Part shown: positions 27,021 through 36,524 of the stretch, in pieces | Layout of the letters: each line of letters begins with the position of its first letter | Numbering within the stretch: the stretch's first letter is position 1 | From: Nitriliruptoraceae bacterium | Lineage (GTDB): Bacteria > Actinomycetota > Nitriliruptoria > Nitriliruptorales > Nitriliruptoraceae | Reading direction: 5' to 3' | DNA length: 50,390 nt | Assembly (NCBI GenBank): GCA_003565155.1 | Contig: PXDB01000017.1 | Location: forward strand, 1-50,390 | Program-made: the position numbers and the translations under genes | Notes under the pieces: model-generated | Told to the model about the DNA's origin: nothing | The model's database searches: none | The model's input: the letters and a program-made list of their open reading frames with translations, nothing else

Positions 27021-27139
27021 GCGGCCTCCTCGGTCCGTGGTCGCCCCGCCCCCGCGGCCACGAACAGCTGTTCGCAGAGGCTAGCAGCGCACGCCCAGGG
27101 TGCAGGGAGGTGGTGCAGCAACGGCAGCACCTGCCCGGA

Positions 27140-29650
27140 TCAGGTGACCGGCAGGTCGAACCAGAAACCGGTGTTGCCCGGGCGGGAGTCGTACCCGATG
27201 GCACCCCGGTGCTGCTCGACGATCTCACGGCTGATGGCCAGACCGAGGCCGGTTCCACCCCGGCTGCGGGGATCGTCGGGATCGGCCTGCGCGAAGCGCT
27301 CGAAGGCCCGCTGCTGGAAGCCCTCCGGTAGGCCCGGGCCGCGATCCACGACCGTCGTGCGGACCACGTCCGTCCCGGGGCTGACGTGGACGTCGATGAC
27401 GCTGCCTGCGGGTGCGTACTTCACGGCGTTGGACAGCAGGTTGCGCAGGACCTGACCGATGCGTTCGGCGTCGCGGAGGACCTGCGGTTCCTGTTCCGGC
27501 AGGTGCAGGTCGAACGCCACCCGGTTGGGCTCAGCGGTCGGCCGCAGATCCGTCACCGCCGCCCGGACCAGCGGCCCGATGGCGCCGGGTTCGAGGTGCA
27601 GGCTGACCGATCCCGTGCGCAGCTGCTCGACATCGAGCAGATCCGCGATCAGGGTCCGCAACCGGGCGGCGTTGCGCAGCCCCATCTCCACGAGGTCCCG
27701 GGAACCCTCGGGCAGCGCTCCGCCGCGCCCGTCAGCCAGGAGTTCCAGTGACCCACCGATCGCCGTGAGCGGGGTGCGCAGCTCATGGCTGACCGTGGAG
27801 ACGAACACCTCCTTGGCCCGGTCGAGCCGCTGCTGTTCGGTGACGTCAGTGGTGGCCCCGCTGATCCGGACCGGGCGACCGGAAGGGTCGTACTCGATGC
27901 TGGCACGGACCACCACGGGGACCTGTCGCCCACTGCTGTGCAGCACGTGGCCGCGCATCTCGAAGGTTGGGTGCTGCTCGGCCAGCACCGCACCGAGGCG
28001 CTCGTCGATGTGCTGGAGCTCCTCCTGCGGCACGTAGCGGCGCCAGGTGCCGGCCGGAGGATGCACCGATGGCGCGGTCAGCCCGTGGATCTCCCACCAA
28101 CGGTCGGAGTAGACCGCGTCGCCACTGACGAGGTCCTCCTCCCACCAGCCGTCGTTGGTCGCCCGCAGGACACGCTGCAGCGCTCGCTCCGTGCGATGCA
28201 GCTCGGTGACGTCCTGCAACGTGCCGCGCATGGCGACGATCCGCCCCGTCCCATCCAGTTCCATCGTCGCACGCAGGTGCACGGTGCGTTCGTCGCCCGA
28301 CGGCGTGAGGAGCCGGTGGACGCTGTCCACCGGGTGCTCGATCGGCAGCTCGCGCACGTGGGTCGGGAACCCCTCCTGATCATCGGGGTGGATCGCCGCC
28401 AGGTACCGGGGGATGGTCAACGAGCCGCTCGCGACGCCGACGATGTCCTCCACAACCGCCGAGGCGGTGACCAGACCGGACGCCACCTCGCCGCGCCAGT
28501 GGCCGATGCGTGCCAGCGTCTGCGCCTCCTCGAGGAGCACCTGCGTCTCCTCGAGCTTGCGCTCCCGAAGCACACGGGGCGTGACGTCGGTGAAGACGGC
28601 CGTCCCTCCCGTGACCGTGCCACGGGCGTCACGCTGCACCCGCAGGGCGACCTGCGCACGCCGTTCGCTGGAGGTGACGGCCAGGCGCACCTCTGCCCGG
28701 GTGACCTCGTCACCTGCGGGGCCACGCCGGTCGAACCACCCCTGGAACCGGGCCCGCTCGGCCTCGTGCAGCAGCGACGTCGACCGGCGACCCTCCACAG
28801 CGGCCACCGAAGGGGCGTGCACCATCCGCGCCAGCCGGGCGTTGGCGTACACGATGGTGCCATCCGGGCCCAGCTGCGCGATCCCCTCCTCGGTGAGCTC
28901 GAGGAGGTCGCGGAAGCGCTGCAGGCGCTGGCGCTCCTCCACCCGCTCCGTGACGTCCTCGATCGTGCCGAAGACCCGGACCAGCTTGCCGTCCACCTCC
29001 ATCACCGCGGCTGTGAGCTCGACCCAGCGGTCCCGCCCGTCCACCGTACGGAACGCCACCTCGAGCTCGCGGGGCACGCGGTCCTCGAGCAGCCGGCCGA
29101 GCTCACGCTCCACCTCGGCGCGTGCGGTGCCGGGGTAGTGCGTCAGCGCCGCCTCCAGTCGCGGGCGGGCGCCCTCCACGTCCGTGCCGTGGATCGCGTG
29201 ACAGATCGGCGACCAGTACACGTCCCCGTTGTCGAGGTCCAGTTCCCAGGTCCCGACCCCGGTGATGGCCTCCAGCTGATCCCGCAACGCCGTCGTCCGG
29301 TGCTGCTCGGTCACGTCGCGCACCGCGGCGTACATGCGGCGTTCGCGGGCGTCCGCACGCGCGTCCCAGGACAGCCACCGGTAGCTGCCATCCCGGTGTC
29401 GGAACCGGTTGATGAAACCCGACAGCGTCCCCTGCCGGATCAGTTCGTCGGCCGCATCCCGGGTGCGGTCCCTGTCGTCCGGGTGCACGAGGTCGAGGTA
29501 GGGCCCGGCCTTGAGCTCCTCAGCGGACCAGCCCAGCGCCCTGGACCAGGCGGGGTTCACCCGCTGGAGATAGCCGTCGAAACCGCTGACCACGAGCAGG
29601 TCCGGACACAGCTCGAAGAGCTGCTCGGCCTCGTGGCCCGGCCCGCTCAT
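27140..29650 (-). CDS. Soluble multi-PAS sensor histidine kinase
   Basis: The 836 residues contain five successive PAS/PAC units (about 8-116, 122-236, 243-357, 368-485, 490-606), each closing with a DVT-type PAC end (RDVTEQ, EDVTERV, TDVTPRV, QDVTELH, TDVTEQQ). A HisKA domain follows with the phospho-acceptor His622 in VSTVSHELRTPL, then HATPase_c with N-box LRNLLSNAVKYA, G1 VVDRGPGLP, F-box FERFAQ and G2 GGTGLGLAI. No membrane segment or signal peptide is seen, so it senses a cytosolic signal. No obvious heme- or flavin-binding signature can be assigned. No response regulator is encoded nearby. It sits 40 bases after yebC and 119 before ruvC, in a place where most actinobacteria have no gene of this kind. 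Confidence 0.93.
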   Translation of the reverse strand: MSGPGHEAEQLFELCPDLLVVSGFDGYLQRVNPAWSRALGWSAEELKAGPYLDLVHPDDRDRTRDAADELIRQGTLSGFINRFRHRDGSYRWLSWDARADARERRMYAAVRDVTEQHRTTALRDQLEAITGVGTWELDLDNGDVYWSPICHAIHGTDVEGARPRLEAALTHYPGTARAEVERELGRLLEDRVPRELEVAFRTVDGRDRWVELTAAVMEVDGKLVRVFGTIEDVTERVEERQRLQRFRDLLELTEEGIAQLGPDGTIVYANARLARMVHAPSVAAVEGRRSTSLLHEAERARFQGWFDRRGPAGDEVTRAEVRLAVTSSERRAQVALRVQRDARGTVTGGTAVFTDVTPRVLRERKLEETQVLLEEAQTLARIGHWRGEVASGLVTASAVVEDIVGVASGSLTIPRYLAAIHPDDQEGFPTHVRELPIEHPVDSVHRLLTPSGDERTVHLRATMELDGTGRIVAMRGTLQDVTELHRTERALQRVLRATNDGWWEEDLVSGDAVYSDRWWEIHGLTAPSVHPPAGTWRRYVPQEELQHIDERLGAVLAEQHPTFEMRGHVLHSSGRQVPVVVRASIEYDPSGRPVRISGATTDVTEQQRLDRAKEVFVSTVSHELRTPLTAIGGSLELLADGRGGALPEGSRDLVEMGLRNAARLRTLIADLLDVEQLRTGSVSLHLEPGAIGPLVRAAVTDLRPTAEPNRVAFDLHLPEQEPQVLRDAERIGQVLRNLLSNAVKYAPAGSVIDVHVSPGTDVVRTTVVDRGPGLPEGFQQRAFERFAQADPDDPRSRGGTGLGLAISREIVEQHRGAIGYDSRPGNTGFWFDLPVT

Positions 29651-29690
29651 CGGTGCATCCCAGCTTCCCCCCCGCTGCGCCAGGACCCGC

Positions 29691-30449
29691 TCAGTCCTCC
29701 ATCAGCGCCATGACCTCGTCACCGATGTCGTAGTTGGCGAACACGTCCTGCACGTCGTCGTTGTCGTCCAGGGCGTCCAGCAACCGCAGCACCTTCGCGG
29801 CCTCGCCCTTGTCGGTGAGTGGGACCGTGGAGGCCGGCACCATCGTCGAACCCGCCTCCAGGATCGTGTAGCCGGCCTCCTCGAGGGCCCCGCGCAAGGG
29901 CACCACGTCCGACGGCTCGCACCAGGCGGTGAACACCTCACCCTCGGGCTCGAGATCCTCCATCCCCGCATCGAGGCCGACGAGCATCAGCTCGTCCTCC
30001 TCCACCCCGGCTGCCTCGACGACCACCTGTCCTCGACGGGTGAACAGGAAGGACACGCTGCCCGGTTCCGCCAGGTTGCCGCCGGCGCGCGTGAAGGCGC
30101 TGCGGACGTCCGAGGCGGTGCGGTTGCGGTTGTCGGTGAGCACGTCCACCAGCACCGCCACACCGCCGGGCGCGTACCCCTCGTAAGTCGCGGTCTCGTA
30201 GGCGGCCGCACCGTCCAACTCCCCTGCACCGCGCTTGCACGCACGCTCGATGTTGTCCTTGGGGACGTCGGCATCCTTCGCCTTCTGCACCGCGAGCCCC
30301 AACGAGGGGCTCATCTCCGGGTCGGAGGTGTTGGCCTCGCGTGCCGCGGACTCGATGGCACGGATGAGCTTGGCGAACTGCTTGCCGCGCTTCTTGTCCT
30401 GGGCGGCCTTGCGGTGCTTGATGTTGGCCCACTTGCTGTGACCAGCCAT
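29691..30449 (-). CDS. yebC: YebC/PmpR family protein (TACO1-like)
   Basis: YebC proteins act in translation (relief of ribosome stalling) and have been called transcription regulators. The start MAGHSKWANIKHRKAAQDKKRG is the family signature, followed by KDADVPKDNIERACKRG, YEGYAPGGVAVLVDVLTDNRNRTASDVR and GSVSFLF. At 252 residues it is normal. The ATG at 30449 has GGAG six bases upstream; a longer frame is not supported. It precedes the kinase and ruvCAB. Confidence 0.96.
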   Translation of the reverse strand: MAGHSKWANIKHRKAAQDKKRGKQFAKLIRAIESAAREANTSDPEMSPSLGLAVQKAKDADVPKDNIERACKRGAGELDGAAAYETATYEGYAPGGVAVLVDVLTDNRNRTASDVRSAFTRAGGNLAEPGSVSFLFTRRGQVVVEAAGVEEDELMLVGLDAGMEDLEPEGEVFTAWCEPSDVVPLRGALEEAGYTILEAGSTMVPASTVPLTDKGEAAKVLRLLDALDDNDDVQDVFANYDIGDEVMALMED

Positions 30450-30530
30450 GGCGCGCTCCTCGGGCCCGGGGACGGACATCGACGCGCCAGCCTACCCGTC
30501 GCCGGTGTCGCGGCCTCGGGCCGCTGCCGG

Positions 30531-31583
30531 TCAGGGCACCAGGGCCGCGAAGCCGCGGTGCACCCGGTCCGCCAGCGCCTGGCGCTCCTGTTCCCCGAGG
30601 AAGGCCGCAACGACGGCCGCGTCGGTCACCGTGGCGATGTCGTCCAGCGTCCAGCCGAAGGCGTCAGCGAGGTGCGCGAGCTCGCCCGACAGCGTCACGC
30701 CGCTCATCAGCCGGTTGTCCGTGGAGATGGTCACCGCGAAGCCCGCGTCGCGCAGGCGTTGCACGGGATGGTCGCGGCGGTCGTCGACGATGCCGGTGTG
30801 CACGTTGGAGGTCGGGCACACCTCGAGCGGGGTAGCAGCGGCGAGCACCCGCCGGGCGATCTCCCCCGGCGTCCCCTCCGCATCGAGATCCTCCACGATC
30901 CGGACCCCGTGGCCGAGCCGCTCCGCGCCGTGGTCGAGGGCGTCCGCGACCGACGACGGACCCTCCGCCTCCCCCGCATGCAGGGTCAGGTGCAGCCCGC
31001 CCTCCTGCGCGGTCCGCAGCGCCGCGGCGTGGCGGCTGGCGGGGTAGCCCACCTCCGGACCGGCCAGGTCAACGGCGACCACGGGGACACCGCGGTCCCG
31101 GGCGCGTAACGCCGCTGCCACCACCTCTTCCGAGCGGTCCCCCTGGCGCATGATGCAGGCGATCAGGCGCACCCCGATCGTGGCGGGTGCCGCAGCGACC
31201 CCGGCCGCGAGCGCGTCGAAGACGGCGTCGAGGTGGAGGCCACCCGCGGTGGACAGCTCGGGTGCGTAGCGCACCTCGGCGTGGACGACCCCGTCGGCGT
31301 CGAGATCCTCCACGCACTCGCGCATCACCCGCGTGAGCGCCCCCTCGGTCTGGAGCAGTGCGACGGTGTGCGCGAAGGCCCCGAGGTAGCGCTCGAGATC
31401 CGCGCTGCGACCGCCCTGGTCGAACCACGCGGCGATACCCGCCGCGTCGGCGGCGGGGAGCGCGTGGCCGACCGCCGCCGCGAGGTCCAGCACCGTGGTG
31501 GGCCGGAGGCCACCGTCGAGGTGGTCGTGGAGGAGCACCTTCGGCGCGCGGCGCAGCAGGTCCGGGGTCAGCGGCAGTTCCAC
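30531..31583 (-). CDS. add: Adenosine deaminase
   Basis: Add converts adenosine to inosine. The zinc ligands begin with H19xH21 (VLLHDHLDGGLRP); HAGEAEG holds the third histidine and the catalytic Glu; ERLGHGVRI and CPTSNVHTGIV are next, and STDNRLMSGVTLSGEL holds the final Asp and the SG of the family. The 350-residue length fits. GTG at 31583 (VELPLTPDLLRRAPKVLLHDH) is chosen by similarity; only a weak Shine-Dalgarno is visible. The 767-bp upstream gap has no gene. Confidence 0.94.
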   Translation of the reverse strand: MELPLTPDLLRRAPKVLLHDHLDGGLRPTTVLDLAAAVGHALPAADAAGIAAWFDQGGRSADLERYLGAFAHTVALLQTEGALTRVMRECVEDLDADGVVHAEVRYAPELSTAGGLHLDAVFDALAAGVAAAPATIGVRLIACIMRQGDRSEEVVAAALRARDRGVPVVAVDLAGPEVGYPASRHAAALRTAQEGGLHLTLHAGEAEGPSSVADALDHGAERLGHGVRIVEDLDAEGTPGEIARRVLAAATPLEVCPTSNVHTGIVDDRRDHPVQRLRDAGFAVTISTDNRLMSGVTLSGELAHLADAFGWTLDDIATVTDAAVVAAFLGEQERQALADRVHRGFAALVP

Positions 31584-31981
31584 AGGCGAGGTCCGTTCCG
31601 GTCGACGGTCGTCCGCGCGCCCGCTGCCGTGGCGGCAGGGCGATCCGGTCACGCGACGACGCTGGGTCGCGCCGGCGCCGGACGCTACCGCTCCTCGCGA
31701 CCATCGACGCGCACCGGACGGCTGCGCGGTGCCCACAGGGCGAGGCCCCGTTCGGCCTGGATCCGCGCAGCCGCGGAGGCGAGCGCCGCTACGGGCCCGC
31801 GGGGTCCAGAGAGGGACGTAGGGAGCGAGCAGCGGCCGCACACCAGCCCTCCGGACCTCGCGCGTACGTCGTCCGGGAGCGGTGCGCCGGCGGCGTCCCC
31901 GATATCGACCCCACCCGCCGGGAACCCGAGCCAACGTCGACGGCCGGGTGGACGACGGCACCGCCGACCCGGGTTCCACCC

Positions 31982-32003
31982 GAAGTTGTGGTCAGCCACG
32001 ACT
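31982..32003 (+). repeat. Palindromic element copy A
   Basis: GAAGTTGTGGTCAGCCACGACT forms AGTTGTGG/CCACGACT around the loop TCAG, one G-U pair included. The core GTGGTCAGCCAC is shared exactly with copy B 48 bases away, which is inverted relative to it. Confidence 0.7.
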
Positions 32004-32051
32004 CGCGGCAAGTAGTCGCTGCTCGTGGGACCAGGAGGCCGGCCCACGGGA

Positions 32052-32079
32052 CGGAAGCTGTGGCTGACCACAGCTTCCG
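32052..32079 (-). repeat. Palindromic element copy B, perfect 12-bp stem
   Basis: CGGAAGCTGTGG and CCACAGCTTCCG form a perfect 12-bp stem around a four-base loop (CTGA on the plus strand). Read on the minus strand it matches copy A in most positions of a 22-base core. The pair could be a dispersed intergenic repeat, a pair of operator sites or terminators. Confidence 0.8.
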
Positions 32080-32350
32080 GCACCCGTACCCATCCGGCCC
32101 TCCCCAGGACCGGGGGCCGCGCAGCCTCGGGGGCGCACGCGTGGGTTGGGTCGTCTCGCGGCGCTCCCGGAGTGGCGAGGATGCTCATGGTCGGACCCGA
32201 GGTGGTGTCGAGCGGACGCGGAACCGGGCGAGCGCCCAACGATGGGGAACCAGCATCGGGGAACGGGTCCGTGGCGGTCGGTACGACCACGGGCACCTGC
32301 GCGGACCGTCAGCGCCGCGACCCGGCCGTGCCGACGCCGGACATGGGCCG

Positions 32351-33016
32351 TCAGCGTGGCGGCACGGTCGCCACGAACGCGGCGTGGAGGCGGTCGTCGC
32401 CGGTGACCTCCGGGTGGAAGGCCGTGGCCCAGATCGCACCCTGGCGCACCACCACCGGCGCGTCCTCGACCCTGGCCAGCACCTCGACCGTGGGGTCGAG
32501 CACCGCGACCACGCGTGGCGCCCGGATGAAGGCGACGTCCATCGGGCCACCGTCGATGCCCATCACCTCGATGCGCGCGTCGAAGGAGTCCTGCTGGCGG
32601 CCGAAGGCGTTGCGACGGGTGCGAACGCGCAGACCACCGACCAGCGGCTGCTCCTCGACCTGGTCGAGCTCGTCGGAGAGCAGGATCATCCCCGCGCAGG
32701 TACCGAGCACGGGGAGGCCGTCGGCGATGCGCGCCTGCAACGGCGACAGCAGATCGAACCGCACCAGCAGCTTGCCGATCGTGGTGGACTCGCCGCCGGG
32801 GAGCACCAACGCATCCACACCCTCGAGCTGTGGAGCGGACTTGACCTGCACCGCGTGGGCACCGACGCGTCGGAGCACCCGGAGGTGCTCGATGACGTCA
32901 CCCTGGAGGGACAGCACGCCCACGACGGGCGCGTCGGGACCCGGTCGAGGGACCACCGGGGCGCCCGTCAGGCGCTCGCCCGGGATCCACCGCTCGGGGA
33001 CGAAACTCGCGCTCAC
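32351..33016 (-). CDS. pdxT: Pyridoxal 5'-phosphate synthase glutaminase subunit PdxT
   Basis: PdxT releases ammonia from glutamine for PdxS. The class I glutaminase features are visible: [15 protein letters not shown], catalytic Cys in [10 protein letters not shown], and the His-Glu pair in [28 protein letters not shown] is the N-terminal signature, preceded here by about 30 additional residues. GTG at 33016 overlaps the pdxS stop (GTGA), tying the two subunits together. Length 221, slightly longer than the usual 190-200. Confidence 0.95.
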   Translation of the reverse strand: MSASFVPERWIPGERLTGAPVVPRPGPDAPVVGVLSLQGDVIEHLRVLRRVGAHAVQVKSAPQLEGVDALVLPGGESTTIGKLLVRFDLLSPLQARIADGLPVLGTCAGMILLSDELDQVEEQPLVGGLRVRTRRNAFGRQQDSFDARIEVMGIDGGPMDVAFIRAPRVVAVLDPTVEVLARVEDAPVVVRQGAIWATAFHPEVTGDDRLHAAFVATVPPR

Positions 33017-33924
33017 CAGCCGCGGGCGGCGTACTTCTCGTCCTCGGGCAGGGTGTCGAGGTTGATACCCACCATCGCCTCGCCCAGTCCGCGGGAGACC
33101 TTCGCGACCACGCCGGGGTCCTCGAAGTGGGTCGTGGCCTCGACGATCGCGCGGGCGCGCTGCTCCGGGTTGCCGGACTTGAAGATGCCGGAGCCCACGA
33201 ACACGCCGTCGGCGCCGAGCTGCATCATCATCGCCGCATCGGCGGGCGTCGCGATCCCACCGGCGGTGAACAGGACCACGGGCAGCCGACCGGTCTCCGC
33301 GCACTCCCGGACCAGCTCCACCGGCGCCCGGTGCTCCTTGGCCGCGGCGTACAGCTCCGTCTCGTCCATGGTGGCCAGGCGACGGATCTCACCGGCGATG
33401 GCGCGCATGTGTCGGGTGGCCTCCACGACGTTCCCCGTGCCGGCCTCACCTTTGGAGCGGATCATCGCGGCACCCTCGGCCAGTCGCCGCAGTGCCTCAC
33501 CGAGGTTGGTGGCGCCACAGACGAAGGGCACGTCGAAACGCCACTTGTCGATGTGGTGGGCCTCGTCGGCGGGAGTGAGCACCTCGGACTCGTCGATGTA
33601 GTCGACGCCCAGGGAGGCGAGCACCTGCGCCTCGACGAAGTGCCCGATCCGGGCCTTGGCCATCACCGGGATCGACACCGTCTCCACGATCCCGTCGATC
33701 ATGTCGGGATCGGACATCCGTGCGACCCCACCTTGTGCGCGGATGTCGGCAGGCACACGCTCGAGCGCCATGACAGCGACGGCACCCGCCTCCTCGGCGA
33801 TCCGCGCCTGTTCGGGGGTGACCACGTCCATGATCACGCCGCCCTTGAGCATGTCGGCGAGCCCCCGCTTGACGCGGGAGGTCCCGGTGCGTGGGTCGGT
33901 GGCGTGCGGGTCGGCGGCGTTCAT
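33013..33924 (-). CDS. pdxS: Pyridoxal 5'-phosphate synthase lyase subunit PdxS
   Basis: PdxS makes PLP from ribose 5-phosphate, glyceraldehyde 3-phosphate and ammonia in the DXP-independent route. Highly conserved blocks are present: [55 protein letters not shown] with the catalytic Lys, [25 protein letters not shown] and [20 protein letters not shown]. 303 residues, full length. ATG has GGAG about 8 bases upstream. The first 18 residues are a variable extension. Confidence 0.97.
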   Translation of the reverse strand: MNAADPHATDPRTGTSRVKRGLADMLKGGVIMDVVTPEQARIAEEAGAVAVMALERVPADIRAQGGVARMSDPDMIDGIVETVSIPVMAKARIGHFVEAQVLASLGVDYIDESEVLTPADEAHHIDKWRFDVPFVCGATNLGEALRRLAEGAAMIRSKGEAGTGNVVEATRHMRAIAGEIRRLATMDETELYAAAKEHRAPVELVRECAETGRLPVVLFTAGGIATPADAAMMMQLGADGVFVGSGIFKSGNPEQRARAIVEATTHFEDPGVVAKVSRGLGEAMVGINLDTLPEDEKYAARGW

Positions 33925-34108
33925 CGGCGCGGCTCCGTGCGTGCGGTGCGTACGGTCGGTCTGTCCGGTGTGTGGCCCTCGCTAGCGTACAACCGCACCC
34001 CGCGGCCGAGCACCGGTCCCCTGCACGCGGCACCGTTCCCAGGCAACCGCTGCGCGGCGACGGTCCTGCGCACGCGGTGCAGGGCGGCGGCCCGGCGCGG
34101 CAGCCGCC

Positions 34109-35215
34109 CTACTCGGTCACCGCCGGCAGCCCGTCCGGCAGCAGCACCCAGGTCGGCCCGGGCTTGAAGGTGAAGGGCCGGCCGTGGGTATCGAACACCT
34201 CGATGGGGCTGTCCTGGCGGGGTTTGCGGTAGGTGGCCTCGTAGCGCTTGCCGTCCCGTAGGACCAGGGCGGCGGAGGTATCGGTGACCACATCGGTCTC
34301 CGGACAGGGCGCGCCGTAGCAGTTCGGCCCGGAGAAGTAGAAGCGTGTATCGAGCACGACGACGTTCGCCGCGCCGACCTCACCCGCTCCGGTCACCCGC
34401 GTCGCCTGACCGTCCTCGGACCGCCGGTAGAGACCGGCCTCCGCGTCGTAGGTGAAGACGGTGTCGTAGCGCGACGAGATGTCCACGCGTACCCGCTCCC
34501 CCGGGTCGGTGCACCCCTCGGCGTCATCGGGGCACTCCAGCGCACCACCCGGTGGCGCTGCATCGAAGTGCCAACGCACGTCATCGAAGGGTTCCGCACC
34601 CCGGGAGCGGACATCGTCGAGGATGGCGGCCGGGTCGATGTAGAGGTTGAAGGGAGCACCACGGGAGCCGTCGCGGAAGAAGCCCTGCCGGCCCTCGGCA
34701 GTGAGAACGGACGGGGCGTCACGCAGCATCGGCTGCACGTCGTCGCGCGCGCCGGAGTAGGCGAACCCCGACCGGCCGTAGCCGGACATCAGCTGCGCGT
34801 CCACGGGCCGAGCCGAGCGGATGGGCCCCACGGTGTCCGGCAGCTGGGAGTGGAAGACGGCGAGGAACCGCGTGAGGCCGGACTCCACCCGCTCCTCGAA
34901 GACGATGTCGGCGGCCTCCAAGCCGCTCTGCGGTCGGGCTCGCGGCGCGTTGTCGATCTTGGCCAGCAGCAGCGGTCGGTCAAGGAGTTCCTCGTCGATC
35001 TCCTCGCCGGTCAACGGGGAGAGAGGTCCGGGCTCCGGCTCGGGCTCCGGCTCCGGCTCGGGCTCCGGCTCGCGCTCTGGTTCGGGCTCCGGCTCCTCGG
35101 GGGCGTCGGGTGCGGGTGTCGGACCGGCGAGGTCCTTGCCGCCACCGCAGGCCACCAGCACCAGTGCCAGCACCGACAGCAGGGCCGCCGAGAGGACGAG
35201 GTGGCTGGGCTTCAC
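34109..35215 (-). CDS. DUF3048 (YerB-like) lipoprotein
   Basis: A lipoprotein signal peptide (VKPSHLVLSAALLSVLALVLVAC) ends in lipobox LVAC, with lipidated Cys23. It is followed by an acidic Pro-Glu spacer of 13 or so PE units (about 41-63) and the two-part DUF3048 domain, including LLAKIDNAPRARPQSGLEAADIVFEE, LPDTVGPIRSARPVD and, near the end, GKRYEATYRKPRQDSPIEVFD and FKPGPTWVLLP. The family is extracytoplasmic with unknown activity. GTG at 35215 has GGAG six bases upstream, preferred over a longer frame. It stands between pdxS and the PIM gene cluster. Confidence 0.92.
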   Translation of the reverse strand: MKPSHLVLSAALLSVLALVLVACGGGKDLAGPTPAPDAPEEPEPEPEREPEPEPEPEPEPEPGPLSPLTGEEIDEELLDRPLLLAKIDNAPRARPQSGLEAADIVFEERVESGLTRFLAVFHSQLPDTVGPIRSARPVDAQLMSGYGRSGFAYSGARDDVQPMLRDAPSVLTAEGRQGFFRDGSRGAPFNLYIDPAAILDDVRSRGAEPFDDVRWHFDAAPPGGALECPDDAEGCTDPGERVRVDISSRYDTVFTYDAEAGLYRRSEDGQATRVTGAGEVGAANVVVLDTRFYFSGPNCYGAPCPETDVVTDTSAALVLRDGKRYEATYRKPRQDSPIEVFDTHGRPFTFKPGPTWVLLPDGLPAVTE

Positions 35216-35318
35216 GAGCTGCTCCGTCGGGTCGACGCCGGCGCCGATGGCCGCGTACCGCCGAGCGTACGGCGCGTGCAGCGACGGACGGTGTAGGCGC
35301 CACCGCACTCAGGCACGG

Positions 35319-36524
35319 TCAGGCGCGCGTGGCATCACCGACGGCGGCGTAGCGCTCCCGCAGTGCCCGTGCGACCACGGGCCAGTCGTGGCGCGCCGCC
35401 GTCGCGGTCCCGGCAGCCACCAACCGCGCCCGTCGCGGAGGGTCGGCGAGGAGGTCCGCGAGGGCGGTGGCAAGGGCGGCATCGTCGCCCGGCGGGACGA
35501 GGACCGCGTCGCTGCCCTCGGTGACGACCCCGCGGTAGCCGGGGATGTCGGAGGCCACCACCGCCGTGCCGGCCGCCATGGCCTCCAGCAGGACGATGCC
35601 GAAGGACTCCCCGCCGAGCGCCGGCGCGACCGCCACATCGGCGCCCGCCAGCGCCGTGGCCAGCCGGTCACCCTCGAGCCGGCCCGCGAGCTCGACCTGG
35701 CCCGGTCCGACCCCATCGAGCAGGGTGGCCAGCGCCCCGCGCTGGGGTCCGTCGCCGATGACCGTGAGACGCGCGTCGGGATGGGTCCGCAGCATCCGGC
35801 GGTAGGCCCGTGCCAGGACGAGCACCCCCTTGCGTGGTTCCAACCGCCCGACGAACACCACCGAGGGTGGCTGTTGCGCGTCGCGGGCGTCCGCCACGCG
35901 CCGGCGGGCGTCGGCGAACCGGGCCACGTCCACACCGTTGGGCACCACGTCGAGGCCCGCCTCCGCGATCCCCAGCGCCTCCGCGTGGTAGCGGGCGGCA
36001 GCCGGGCTCACCGCGAGCACGGCGCTGGCACGGGCCAACAGCCGTCTCCCGGCTGCCCGGGCGCAGCGGTAGGCGCGATCGCTGTCCGACCACGCGTGGA
36101 GCGTCACCACCACGGGCGCTCCCGCACCGAGGACCGCGGCGGGGCCGACCACGGGCACGAGCGGTTCGTGCACGTGCACGATGTCCGGTTGCAACCGGCG
36201 GAGCACCCCTGCGACGTCCCTGGCTGCGCCAGCGCCGAGCGCGATCGGCGCCACGGCCCCGTTGAAGGGCACACCCCGGGTCGCGCCGACGCACACCTCG
36301 GGTGTCGTCGACAGGCCGCGTGGCGCGGCGGGTCCGTCGGGCGTGGCGCCGCCGACGGCAGCGGTTGCGGTGCGCACCGCCTGCCGTCGGACCCCGCGGT
36401 CACCGGGCCCCAGCACCACCACCTGGTCACCCGCGGCACGCAACGCCGCACCCAGATGCCGTACGTGCGACTGCACCCCGCCCGGCACACCGAGGTCGTA
36501 GGGGCTGACCAGGACGATCCTCAC
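35319..36524 (-). CDS. pimA: GT4 glycosyltransferase, probable phosphatidylinositol mannosyltransferase PimA
   Basis: PimA adds the first mannose to phosphatidylinositol using GDP-mannose at the inner face of the membrane. The GT-B fold is evident: MRIVLVSPYDLGVPGGVQSHVRHL (typical PimA N-terminus), DIVHVHEPLVPVVG, VVPNGVDVARFADA, VFVGRLEPRKGVLVLARAY and the E-x7-E block ALGGESFGIVLLEAMAAGTAVV. Start is GTG; it overlaps the acyltransferase stop (GTGA). The neighbours (acyltransferase, PgsA, HIT, thrS) match the mycobacterial PIM locus, which strongly supports PimA over other GT4 functions. A Gly/Pro-rich insertion around 55-90 is unusual. Confidence 0.88.
   Translation of the reverse strand: MRIVLVSPYDLGVPGGVQSHVRHLGAALRAAGDQVVVLGPGDRGVRRQAVRTATAAVGGATPDGPAAPRGLSTTPEVCVGATRGVPFNGAVAPIALGAGAARDVAGVLRRLQPDIVHVHEPLVPVVGPAAVLGAGAPVVVTLHAWSDSDRAYRCARAAGRRLLARASAVLAVSPAAARYHAEALGIAEAGLDVVPNGVDVARFADARRRVADARDAQQPPSVVFVGRLEPRKGVLVLARAYRRMLRTHPDARLTVIGDGPQRGALATLLDGVGPGQVELAGRLEGDRLATALAGADVAVAPALGGESFGIVLLEAMAAGTAVVASDIPGYRGVVTEGSDAVLVPPGDDAALATALADLLADPPRRARLVAAGTATAARHDWPVVARALRERYAAVGDATRA

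Larger units (their letters stand above)
31584..32350. other. 767-bp gap without a credible gene, with two related palindromes
   Basis: This is the longest gene-free stretch in the window, between the add start and the pdxT stop. Open frames on both strands lack any family similarity, plausible starts with Shine-Dalgarno or consistent codon bias, so I do not call a gene. It must hold the add promoter and probably the end of the pdxST transcript. Two near-identical hairpin elements at 31982-32003 and 32052-32079 stand out (listed separately). Confidence 0.6.

Noticed and set aside
31685-32296. 203-codon minus-strand frame in the add-pdxT gap
   Set aside because: No credible start signal, no recognised motif, and its sequence includes both palindromes; the composition is Arg/Pro/Gly-rich as in shadow frames.
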